From positions 67,489-131,488 of the forward strand of contig JANRKD010000027.1 in assembly GCA_033763655.1 (NCBI GenBank): a DNA stretch of 64,000 nucleotides, in the 5' to 3' direction. Source of the DNA: QFOX01 sp033763655. Lineage in GTDB: Bacteria > Pseudomonadota > Alphaproteobacteria > Rickettsiales > UBA3002. Below are positions 42,334-49,949 of the stretch, piece after piece (the stretch's first letter is position 1; the number at the start of each line of letters is the position of its first letter). The notes under the pieces are model-generated. The model ran no database searches and had not been told where the DNA came from. It saw nothing but the letters and a program-made list of their open reading frames with translations. The position numbers were made by a program, and so were the translations under genes.

Positions 42334-44714
42334 CCGACCGCCTGTGGCCGATAGCCCATGAGGGCGGCCAGTTCATCGGCGGGGGAAGGGGCGGCCGGTG
42401 CAGGCGCCCGCCCGCCAAGTATCTGAAGGTTGGTGGGGGTCAGCGCGCTGAGGTCGGCGCGGATGACGACGGCTTCCGTGCCGCGCTTCTGTAAAATCTG
42501 GCGTTCGCGGATGTCGATATAGCTGAGTGTCGAGATTTCTTCGGGCGTGAGGCCAAAGCCCATGCTGTAGCCGGTGTCGGGATTTTTATCCGGCATGGCG
42601 AACAGGGTGGCGGCCTTGCCTGCAAGCACCGAAGTGTAGGCGCGGGCGGCACTTTCCTCGATGCTGTCGGTCATCAGCAGGGTGGCGGCATTGTTCTGGC
42701 TCAAATAGTCGCACCAGCCGTTGATGCGGGCGCTGAACAGCGGCGTGTCGAGCACCTGAAAGCCTTCGTCGAGCACAATCAGCGTCGGGGCGCCGTTGAG
42801 CAGGCTGGTCAGGCGGTGCAGCAGGTAGCCGGTGAGCGGCGCGCGGGTGGCCGGGTCGGCCATCCAGCGGCGGATGTCCCAGGCGGTGAGGTTGCCGACC
42901 GCGAACGTATCCTCGGGCATGTCGAACAGTTCGCCGAATACGCCTCCTGCCGCAAAGCGCTGGACGCTGGCGGCAAGCAGGACATCGGCCTCGCGCAGGA
43001 AGGCGACCAGCGTGGCCATGCGCCGTTGCGCGCGCGGCTGCTGCAGCATGTAATCGACCGCCGCCTGAAAGAAGCTGAGGGTGCTGCGGTTGAGCTGGAC
43101 GCCGGTCGGATCGACCAAGGTCGAAAGCCAGAGCGCAAGAAAATCGCGGTTGGCCGGAGTTTCAGGCAGCAGGAAGGGGTTCAGTTTGCAATCGTTCGTG
43201 CCGGGGGTGCGCACCTGCCCGCCCATCGCCCCGATGAACGGCGCGGCCCGGCCATGCACGTCGAGATACCAGATATTGAGCGGCAGTTTGCGGGACTGCG
43301 CCATCAGGAAATGGGCAAAGCTGGTGCGGCCCGTCGTCGGTTTCCCAAGGATGATGGTGTGGGCGGATTGCTGGCGGTGGAAATTGAAGTAATAGGGAGC
43401 ATCCTGCACGGTGGTAAAGACGCTGACAGGCGGCCCCCAGGGCGAGCCGGCGGCGTTACCCATCGGCGCAGCCTGCAGGTTGACGAACCCGGCGAGATGG
43501 TCGGTATCGACCGCATGCTGGCGGGAAATGAACGAGAAATTGGCGGGTAGCTGCGACCAGTAGCACTCCTCAAAGCGTAAATCCTCGCGCACCACCACCA
43601 TGCCGAGGCGATTGAGCGCGCGTTGCACCATGCGCACGTTGGCCTCAAGCTGGTTGACGCCCGGGGCAATCAGGAAAATGCTGGTCTGCTGCTGGCCGAA
43701 GGCGGTGGCGCTTTCGTTGCCCTGCGCGTGCATCAGCCGGTCGATTTCCATCCATTTCGCGAGTTCCTTGTCGCCGCTATAGGTCAGGTAGCGGGCCTGT
43801 TTTTCGTAGGCCTCGCGCGCTTTGGCGGCGCCGGTGAAATCGAAACTCTGGCTGATGATGATTTCGCAGGGAATTTCGAGAAATTTATCGATGCCTGCGA
43901 GGGTTGATTCTTTGTATTCTTTGAGGGTGAGGATGGCGGCAAAGCGGCGCACACCATCGGCACTGCGCACCTCCATGGCGTTAAAGCCGAAGGTGATTTC
44001 GCCGCTGGTCAGCACATGCGACAAATCGCGATCAGGCACCGGCATGGGGCGTTCTTCGAGGTTAATCAGCTTTTCAAGGAACTCCACCTGCTCGTTATAA
44101 TAGATGCCTTTGCGCGCGACGGTGGTCAGCAGACGGGCGCCGTAGGGCGTGAGCCGGGCGAGGATTTCGGCGCTGACGGCGTTAAGCTCCGCCAGCGCGG
44201 CGGTCATCGCTTCGCGGCGGGTGGCGATGTCGTGCCGCCGCCGGAGGCTTTGGGCCAGCAGGCGCCAGTCGCCGAAGGTGACCGGGCTGCCCGCACGCAC
44301 GAGGGTGACGTAGAGTTCGTTGCTGTAGGTGGTTGTGGCGGGTTGCTGGCCGCGCCATAATTCGTCGATTTTGCCGCTGAAAGGGTCGGGATAGCGGGCG
44401 CGGGCGTGGGTCGGCTGCTTGCGGCGCAGCGTGTGCAGCCAGATGGCATAGGAGGTATCGGGGATGACGCTTGCAATCACCGCGCGCACGGCGCTACGCA
44501 AATCGCCATGGGTGGCGGCGTCGTAGCTAAGGCCGGTAATCTTGATGGTTTGTAACAGCTCGCCGTCTTTGGTGGCGATGGTCGAAGGGTCGAACAGGCA
44601 GGCATAAGGGACGAAATCAGACTCGATGACATCGTCGGCGATGTCGTGCATCGCCTCAAGATCCTTGGCTGAAAGGTCTTTCTTTCTGCGCGTCCGGTTA
44701 GTCGTCGTCGCCAT
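42330..44714 (-). CDS. virB4: Type IV secretion ATPase VirB4 with Arg in place of Walker A Lys
   Basis: The 794-residue length and order are typical of VirB4, which energises pilus biogenesis and substrate transfer at the inner membrane. The N-terminal domain and the C-terminal RecA-like ATPase are recognisable (LDVHGRAAPFIGAMGG; Walker B PTLIVLDEGFQVLD). The P-loop, however, reads ILGKPTTGRTSFAHFL: the invariant Lys of GxxxxGK(S/T) is Arg463, encoded by CGC. Catalysis may be lost or altered, unless the Lys two residues into the loop compensates. No VirB3 domain is fused at the N-terminus. Confidence 0.92.
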   Translation of the reverse strand: MATTTNRTRRKKDLSAKDLEAMHDIADDVIESDFVPYACLFDPSTIATKDGELLQTIKITGLSYDAATHGDLRSAVRAVIASVIPDTSYAIWLHTLRRKQPTHARARYPDPFSGKIDELWRGQQPATTTYSNELYVTLVRAGSPVTFGDWRLLAQSLRRRHDIATRREAMTAALAELNAVSAEILARLTPYGARLLTTVARKGIYYNEQVEFLEKLINLEERPMPVPDRDLSHVLTSGEITFGFNAMEVRSADGVRRFAAILTLKEYKESTLAGIDKFLEIPCEIIISQSFDFTGAAKAREAYEKQARYLTYSGDKELAKWMEIDRLMHAQGNESATAFGQQQTSIFLIAPGVNQLEANVRMVQRALNRLGMVVVREDLRFEECYWSQLPANFSFISRQHAVDTDHLAGFVNLQAAPMGNAAGSPWGPPVSVFTTVQDAPYYFNFHRQQSAHTIILGKPTTGRTSFAHFLMAQSRKLPLNIWYLDVHGRAAPFIGAMGGQVRTPGTNDCKLNPFLLPETPANRDFLALWLSTLVDPTGVQLNRSTLSFFQAAVDYMLQQPRAQRRMATLVAFLREADVLLAASVQRFAAGGVFGELFDMPEDTFAVGNLTAWDIRRWMADPATRAPLTGYLLHRLTSLLNGAPTLIVLDEGFQVLDTPLFSARINGWCDYLSQNNAATLLMTDSIEESAARAYTSVLAGKAATLFAMPDKNPDTGYSMGFGLTPEEISTLSYIDIRERQILQKRGTEAVVIRADLSALTPTNLQILGGRAPAPAAPSPADELAALMGYRPQAVG

Positions 44715-44839
44715 GCTAACCTATAGTAACCGTCAAACCGATGAACGATGAAACCTGTAACCCGCCGCCCGCACCGCAGAACCGGCGGGGCGCGGCATCA
44801 CGCGGCCGCAAAAGAGGGCGGCCACAAAAAGGTAAAAAG

Positions 44840-44865
44840 GCGCTGCCCCCTGCGAGGCAGCGCCC
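44840..44865 (-). terminator. Terminator or attenuator between virB2 and virB4
   Basis: On the minus strand the stem GGCGCTGCC / GGCAGCGCC runs into TTTTTACCTTTTT. It lies 10 bases past the virB2 stop. It would end most transcripts after virB2, giving an excess of pilin message over the downstream genes. Confidence 0.8.
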
Positions 44866-44874
44866 GTAATGTTA

Positions 44875-45243
44875 CTAATAACAGGTGGTCGAGTTGCTCG
44901 AGAGCACTTCGACAATGGTGCCTGCGCCGAAGATGACGCCGACGCCAAGGCCGACGATAATTGCCATCCCCCACGAAACCTTACCCATCAGCGCACCGAT
45001 ACCGATGACGATGATGGCCAGCGTCGCGATCCCTGCGCCGACCGGGCCGGTGAACCAGCCAACGACGTTACAGAGGACTTCGGCCAGCGCTTCCGGCGTG
45101 CCGCCGCTGCCACCGCCGCCGCCGCCACTGCCGATAGAAACCGACACCGCCATAGCATCCATTGGCAGGAGCAACGCGGCATAGGCCGCAAACAGCGCCA
45201 GCGCCAGCTGCGTCATCTTCTGACTTGTCAGGTTGAATTTCAT
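44875..45243 (-). CDS. virB2: Type IV secretion pilin VirB2/TrbC
   Basis: The 122-residue precursor has a long signal peptide cleaved after DAMA, a Gly-rich stretch (GSGGGGGGSGG), and two membrane helices: WFTGPVGAGIATLAIIVIGI and WGMAIIVGLGVGVIFGAGTI, separated by GALMGKVS. This is the standard VirB2 layout; it would form the T-pilus or channel pilin. The two Cys residues (CNVV and the C-terminal TTCY) could form a disulphide. It is the first gene of the vir locus. Confidence 0.93.
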   Translation of the reverse strand: MKFNLTSQKMTQLALALFAAYAALLLPMDAMAVSVSIGSGGGGGGSGGTPEALAEVLCNVVGWFTGPVGAGIATLAIIVIGIGALMGKVSWGMAIIVGLGVGVIFGAGTIVEVLSSNSTTCY

Positions 45244-45347
45244 ACTCCACTCCTTCGTTTGTTTTCAGATAACCGTGGGAACTGACCCAAGAAATGATGA
45301 ACGATTATTCCGTCCTTAGACAGTAGCACAGATTTGTTACAGATTTA

Positions 45348-45382
45348 TGACAATTTTATAACAATCGTCATCAAATTGTCAT
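45348..45382 (-). promoter_or_regulatory. virB2 promoter with overlapping inverted repeat (candidate operator)
   Basis: On the minus strand, ATGACA (45382-45377), a 16-base spacer and TATAAA (45360-45355) make a promoter about 110 bases before virB2. A perfect 9-base inverted repeat, TGACAATTT (45348-45356) and AAATTGTCA (45373-45381), covers the -35 and the base just after the -10, with arm centres 25 bases apart. Such geometry fits a dimeric repressor or activator. The rest of the gap 45244-45702 is AT-rich (45300-45560) without a recognisable gene. Confidence 0.6.
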
Positions 45383-45702
45383 TATTTGGCTGCTGAGCCA
45401 TGCTTAAATATCACAGTTGCGCCATGCTGCCGGCTTGCGGCGTGGCGCGTTAAATGTATCTCAATATCTTGAAAAGAATAATAAAAATAGATGATTTCAG
45501 CAGTTATTTATCGCAAAGAGGACATTTTTTGCCGGAACCAACATTAACAAATGGCTTTTTTTATTATTAACAAATCTGGGCGAGCCGGGGATGGTGGGGG
45601 TGGCTATGAGGGGGCGTGAATAATCGTCAGAATAGACTCGCCATCGGGAGGGCTATCGGTTAGAACGCGCCCATCACGATTCACCATTATTAGGAGTTAA
45701 GC

Positions 45703-46170
45703 ATGACAACGATTGCCGCAAAATTGAAAGACATGGGCATTACATTACCGGAAGTGAGCCTGCCAGCGGCAAATTATGTGCCGTGCACTATCAGCGGCAC
45801 CACGCTCTATGTGTCCGGCCAGCTGCCGATGGAAGCGGGCAAGCCACAATTTATCGGCAAGGTCGGCCGCGAGTTCAGCATCGAGGAAGGGCAGGCCTGC
45901 GCCCGCCTGTGTACCATCAACGTGCTGGCACATGTCAGTAAAATCCTCGGCGGCGATTTGTCGCGCATCAGCAAACTGATTCGCCTGGGCGTGTTTGTGA
46001 ACGCACCCGATGATTTCACCGACCACCCCAAAGTCGCCAACGGCGCTTCCGACCTCATGGTCAACCTGATGGGCGATGCGGGCAAGCATGCGCGCTTTGC
46101 CGTGGGCGTCTCGGGCCTGCCGTTCGGTGTCGCGGTCGAGGTTGATGCGACGTTCGAACTGAAGGCATAG
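45703..46170 (+). CDS. RidA/YjgF family protein
   Basis: The 155-residue protein belongs to the RidA family that hydrolyses reactive enamine/imine intermediates. Family segments include LYVSGQLPMEAGKPQFIGKVG, a central RISKLIRLGVFVNAPDDFTD and the C-terminal KHARFAVGVSGLPFGVAVEV. AGGAG lies seven bases before the ATG. It is slightly longer than canonical RidA (about 130 residues) and closer to the YoaB/TdcF-like subgroup with a VEVDATFEL end. It opens a three-gene run. Confidence 0.92.
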   Translation: MTTIAAKLKDMGITLPEVSLPAANYVPCTISGTTLYVSGQLPMEAGKPQFIGKVGREFSIEEGQACARLCTINVLAHVSKILGGDLSRISKLIRLGVFVNAPDDFTDHPKVANGASDLMVNLMGDAGKHARFAVGVSGLPFGVAVEVDATFELKA

Positions 46171-46172
46171 CC

Positions 46173-46400
46173 ATGACAGATAAGGTCGCACAGGCGCTTG
46201 AGAAGGTGCATGCGGCGCTTGATGATAACAATGTCGGACTCGATGCCTGCATTGGCGATTTGAAAGCGGCGCTGGCGCAGGCAGGCAGCAAGGTGGTGGC
46301 GATGCGTAAAGAGCGCCTGCCGCAAAACAACCGGCAAGGCCGCAAAATGTTGCAGACCTATTTCAAAAAGCGCGGCGTCGACGTCGTTTTTGCGGAATAA
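46173..46400 (+). CDS. Small hypothetical protein, 75 residues
   Basis: It starts two bases after the RidA stop, and its stop overlaps the next ATG (TAATG), so it is part of the same unit. The sequence is helical: VAQALEKVHAALDDNNVGLD, then DLKAALAQAGSKVVAMRKERL. It is basic near the C-terminus. No family recognised. Confidence 0.7.
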   Translation: MTDKVAQALEKVHAALDDNNVGLDACIGDLKAALAQAGSKVVAMRKERLPQNNRQGRKMLQTYFKKRGVDVVFAE

Positions 46401-46843
46401 TGCGCTACTGGCTGTTTAAATCCGAACCTTCCTGCTGGAGCTGGCAGCAACAGGTGCAGGCAGGCGCCGGGGGCACGGCGTGGAGCGGTGTGCGCAACCA
46501 TCTCGCCAAGCAGAACATGATGGCCATGAAGTCAGGCGATCGCGGCTTTTTTTACCACAGTAACGTGGGTAAGGAGATTGTGGGAATAGTCGAAGTCATC
46601 CGCGATTATTACCCCGACCCGACCGACGCCACCGCCCGCTTCGTGATGGTGGATGTAAAAGCGGTGGCACCGTTGCCGCGTCCCGTGACGCTGGCGCAGG
46701 TAAAGGCAACGCCCGCCCTGGCGAAAATGTCGCTGGTGACGAGCATGCGCCTCTCGGTGCAGCCGGTGACGGCGGCGGAGTGGACGCTGATTTGCAGAAT
46801 GGGTGGTTATTGTTACAAGGAAGCCGCCCCCTTGCCGCACTAA
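46400..46843 (+). CDS. EVE domain protein
   Basis: The 147-residue protein starts MRYWLFKSEPSCWSW, as do EVE/thymocyte-nuclear-protein-1 homologues. It has the hallmark WSGVRNHLAKQNM and GDRGFFYHSNVGKEIVGIVEV segments. EVE domains are PUA-like and bind modified bases. The conserved C-terminal region with MSLVTSMRLSVQPVTAAEW is present. Coupled to the preceding gene through TAATG. Confidence 0.95.
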   Translation: MRYWLFKSEPSCWSWQQQVQAGAGGTAWSGVRNHLAKQNMMAMKSGDRGFFYHSNVGKEIVGIVEVIRDYYPDPTDATARFVMVDVKAVAPLPRPVTLAQVKATPALAKMSLVTSMRLSVQPVTAAEWTLICRMGGYCYKEAAPLPH

Positions 46844-46851
46844 CGGTTTTG

Positions 46852-46925
46852 TTATTCCCGCGAAGGCGGGAATCCCCTTCAAGAGACAAGGAGATCCCTG
46901 CCTTCGCAGGGATGACAAGCGCCCT
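46852..46925. repeat. Pair of REP-like palindromes after the EVE gene
   Basis: Two hairpins, ATTCCCGCGAAGGCGGGAAT and ATCCCTGCCTTCGCAGGGAT, are arranged head to head between convergent genes. They resemble the intergenic CCCGCGAAGGCGGG repeats common in proteobacterial genomes and may act as a bidirectional terminator. Confidence 0.7.
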
Positions 46926-46947
46926 ATAGCTTTTAAGTGGCGCGTTC

Positions 46948-48354
46948 TCAGTGATGGGCGCGGTCGAGCGAGTAGCTGTTGAGATCGTCGCTGTAATAGG
47001 TCGGGTCGACGGCGTCCGCCCGCGCATAATAGATGTAGAGGATGTTGCGCAGCGCCGCTGTGGTGGTGTCGGGCGCCCATGGATTGTAATCGCCGATGAT
47101 CTGGCGCGTATAGGCACCAAAAACCCGGGCGAAAGTGCGGTCATAACGCAGGCTGAAGCGGTCGGACAGGTCGGGCCGTGCTATCTGATTGACAATGAGA
47201 ATGCCGTCGGCGGCCAGTAGTTTTTTGGCATCGGCGAGGAATTCCTGCGTGATGGTTTCCATCGGTGCGGAAAAGACGTTGGTAAAAGTGTCGATGAAAA
47301 TGAGGTCGTAGCGGGCGCGCTCGCGGCGCACGAATGCCCGCGCCGATTGGGCGATGAAGGTTTTGTTGTGGCCCAGTGGCGCGGAGAGAAAATGCTGCTC
47401 GGCGACACGCTTAAGCGCCGGGTCGATATCGACAAAAGTGAAGCGGTTGGTGGTGTCCTTCAGCCCGAGAGTGAAGCCCCCGGCGCCGATGACGAGAACA
47501 GCGCCGGGCCTGCCCTTGGCCGCAGCAAGCGGGTCGATAAAAGTCGATTCAATGTAGGTGATGTAGGGGAAAGCCGACACGCCTTCTTTCGTCAGCGCCG
47601 AGGAGGGGGAGCGGTTGATGCGCAGCAGGCGTCCGCCTTTAGGCGTGGCGTGGACGCTCACGGTATTGTAGCTATTGTCCGAAACGATGCGAAAGGCACG
47701 CAGGGTCGCGGGGCTGTTGAGCAGAAGCGTCAGCAGCAGGATACACAGGGCGCCCATTCCCGCCGCGCCCGGCATGCGGCGCGCGAGCACCGCCACCAGC
47801 AGGACCAGCAGGGCGAGGGTGGCGCTGACGGTGGCGTGGACGCCGATCGTGTTCATGAGCACAAGGGTGGAAAACACCGAACCGAGAAACGAGCCGACGG
47901 TGGAGAAGAACAGCATCCGCCCGGTGAGTTCGCTGATGCGCTGACGGTGGAAGTAGTTGCTGATAAGCGGCACGGTCTGGCCGAGCAGGTAAATCGGGAC
48001 GATAAGCAGCAGCAGCGCGTAACAGGCCGTCTGCGCGATGGGGTGGTGCAGCCCGGCCCGATCGAGAAGGGTGAAGAAAAGTTCGAGCACCGGGTAGGAG
48101 AGAGCAAGGGTGAGGTAGCCCAGCGCGATCAGCAGGTTGCGGATTAACCGGCGGCGGATATGTACGGGTGCGCGGCCGCCCTGATGGTAGCCGATGGCCA
48201 GCGGCAACAGCACCGCGCTGACCAGAATTGCCACCGTTTCGGTGCCGGAGCCGACGAACGGAATCAGTTGGCGAATGGCCAGCAACTCGCTGGCGAGCAC
48301 CACATAACCTTCGATGAGGATGATGAGGAAAAGAAGCCGTGGAACCGGGCGCAA
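46948..48354 (-). CDS. Membrane-fused spermidine synthase homologue
   Basis: The start codon is TTG, and the start lies directly after the scoB stop (TGA-TTG). The 468-residue protein has an N-terminal half of about six membrane helices (LFLIILIEGYVVLASELLAI; VPIYLLGQTVPLI) and a C-terminal methyltransferase-fold domain with AVLVIGAGGFTLGL, FTFVDIDPALKRVAE and YDLIFIDTFTNVFSAP. The fused MFS/aminopropyltransferase family is known, but its reaction is not established. The Asp pair needed for canonical spermidine synthase is only partly recognisable. Confidence 0.85.
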   Translation of the reverse strand: MRPVPRLLFLIILIEGYVVLASELLAIRQLIPFVGSGTETVAILVSAVLLPLAIGYHQGGRAPVHIRRRLIRNLLIALGYLTLALSYPVLELFFTLLDRAGLHHPIAQTACYALLLLIVPIYLLGQTVPLISNYFHRQRISELTGRMLFFSTVGSFLGSVFSTLVLMNTIGVHATVSATLALLVLLVAVLARRMPGAAGMGALCILLLTLLLNSPATLRAFRIVSDNSYNTVSVHATPKGGRLLRINRSPSSALTKEGVSAFPYITYIESTFIDPLAAAKGRPGAVLVIGAGGFTLGLKDTTNRFTFVDIDPALKRVAEQHFLSAPLGHNKTFIAQSARAFVRRERARYDLIFIDTFTNVFSAPMETITQEFLADAKKLLAADGILIVNQIARPDLSDRFSLRYDRTFARVFGAYTRQIIGDYNPWAPDTTTAALRNILYIYYARADAVDPTYYSDDLNSYSLDRAHH

Positions 48355-49005
48355 TCAGGCCGCTTTCTTCGCCAAAGCGACGGTAAATGCCGCTTCGGTT
48401 TTGGCGGTGATTTCCTCGACGCTGACACCATCGGCCAGTTCGATCAGCCGCATTTTTCCCTCGGCAATTTCAAAGACGCCCAGATCGGTGATGACCAGAT
48501 CGACCACGCCGATGCCGGTCATCGGCAGGTTGCATTCATGCACCAGCTTGGCCGTGCCATCCTTGGCGTTATGTTCCATCAGCACGACCACGCGCTTGAC
48601 GCCCGCGACCAGATCCATCGCCCCGCCCATGCCTTTGATCATTTTCCCCGGCACCATCCAGTTGGCCAGATCGCCGCGCGGGTTGACCTGCAACGCGCCG
48701 AGAATCGTGAGGTCCACATGGCCGCCGCGAATCATCGCAAAGCTCATCGCCGAATCGAAATAGACGCTCTCGGGCAGCTCCGAAATGGTCTGCTTGCCGG
48801 CGTTAATCAGGTCGGCATCCTCCTGCCCGGCGAGGGGAAACGGCCCCATGCCGAGCATGCCATTTTCCGATTGCAGGGTCACATGCATGCCGTGGGGGAT
48901 GTGGTTGGCGACCAGCGTCGGGATGCCGATGCCGAGATTGACGTAAAACCCGTCGCGCAATTCTTTCGCCGCGCGTTTGCACATGTGGTCACGATTCCAG
49001 GCCAT
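48355..49005 (-). CDS. 3-oxoacid CoA-transferase subunit B
   Basis: The 216-residue beta subunit carries the catalytic Glu in LQSENGMLGMGPFP. Other family segments are GFYVNLGIGIPTLVANHIP and GAMDLVAGVKRVVVLMEHN. With subunit A it moves CoA from succinyl-CoA to acetoacetate or a similar acid, a step in ketone-body or PHA-related carbon use. It lies 41 bases after subunit A. Confidence 0.95.
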   Translation of the reverse strand: MAWNRDHMCKRAAKELRDGFYVNLGIGIPTLVANHIPHGMHVTLQSENGMLGMGPFPLAGQEDADLINAGKQTISELPESVYFDSAMSFAMIRGGHVDLTILGALQVNPRGDLANWMVPGKMIKGMGGAMDLVAGVKRVVVLMEHNAKDGTAKLVHECNLPMTGIGVVDLVITDLGVFEIAEGKMRLIELADGVSVEEITAKTEAAFTVALAKKAA

Positions 49006-49046
49006 TTTCTTCTCCTGCCATGAAGGCGGTTGGTTGCATGGTGTTC

Positions 49047-49775
49047 TTACGCCGCATTTCGCACCGTGCGGTTTTCAATCCGTTTTTCGTAGTTTTTGCC
49101 GACAAAAATGCGTTGCACGAAAATGCCCGGCGTGTGGATGTCGTCGGGCGGCAGGTCGCCGATTGCAACCAGTTCCTCGACCTCGGCGACGGTGATTTTG
49201 CCTGCCATTGCCATCATCGGGTTGAAGTTGCGCGCGGTTTTGCGGAACACGAGGTTGCCCGCCGCATCTCCCTTCCAGGCTTTGACAATCGCAAGGTCGG
49301 CAGTCAGCCCTGTTTCCATGACGTAGGTTTCGCCGTGGAACTCGCGCTGCTCCTTGCCGTAGGCGACAATGGTGCCAACGCCCGTTTTGGTGTAAAAGGC
49401 GGGGATGCCGGCGCCACCGGCGCGGATGCGCTCGGCCAGCGTACCCTGCGGGTTGAACTCGATGTCGAGCTCCTTGTTGAGGTATTGGGTTTCAAAGGTT
49501 TTATTCTCGCCGACATAGGAGGAAACCATTTTTTTAATCTGGTAGTCCTTGAGCAGAATGCCCAGACCAAAATCATCGACCCCGCAATTATTGCTGATGA
49601 TGGTGAGGCCCTTAATGCCCGACTCCTTGAGGGCCAGAATGCAGTTTTCGGGAATGCCGCACAGGCCGAACCCGCCCGACATGATGGTCATGCCGTCATG
49701 CAGGAGGCCGTCAAGGGCGGCGGTGGCGTCGGCATAGAGTTTGCCGTGGGCGGCGTGGGCGTGGCTGGCGCGCAT
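49047..49775 (-). CDS. 3-oxoacid CoA-transferase subunit A
   Basis: The 242-residue alpha subunit has the glycine-rich CoA-binding signature GLLHDGMTIMSGGFGLCGIP, then EYTLxxF-type segments such as KGDAAGNLVFRKTARNFNP and VAEVEELVAIGDL. The partner B subunit follows. The SCOT type is favoured over acetate CoA-transferase by sequence, but the two are close. Transcription starts from the promoter at 49813-49840. Confidence 0.95.
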   Translation of the reverse strand: MRASHAHAAHGKLYADATAALDGLLHDGMTIMSGGFGLCGIPENCILALKESGIKGLTIISNNCGVDDFGLGILLKDYQIKKMVSSYVGENKTFETQYLNKELDIEFNPQGTLAERIRAGGAGIPAFYTKTGVGTIVAYGKEQREFHGETYVMETGLTADLAIVKAWKGDAAGNLVFRKTARNFNPMMAMAGKITVAEVEELVAIGDLPPDDIHTPGIFVQRIFVGKNYEKRIENRTVRNAA

Positions 49776-49812
49776 GAAGTGTTGCTCCTTCGTCGATGCG
49801 TAAAGAAATGTG

Positions 49813-49840
49813 ATTCTACAAGAGTCTGGAATGGCGTCAA
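49813..49840 (-). promoter_or_regulatory. Sigma-70-like promoter of the CoA-transferase genes
   Basis: On the minus strand: TTGACG (49840-49835), a 16-base spacer and TAGAAT (49818-49813), 38 bases before the subunit A ATG. The hexamers are close to consensus. Confidence 0.65.
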
Positions 49841-49949
49841 GGATTGGAAATCAGCCGGGTGGCGATTATGCTTGCCGAGCGACTTATTCACAGAATGGAC
49901 ATTATTTTAATAAAGTGTTAATGTTTGCACAGCTATAACGGGCGGCGAA

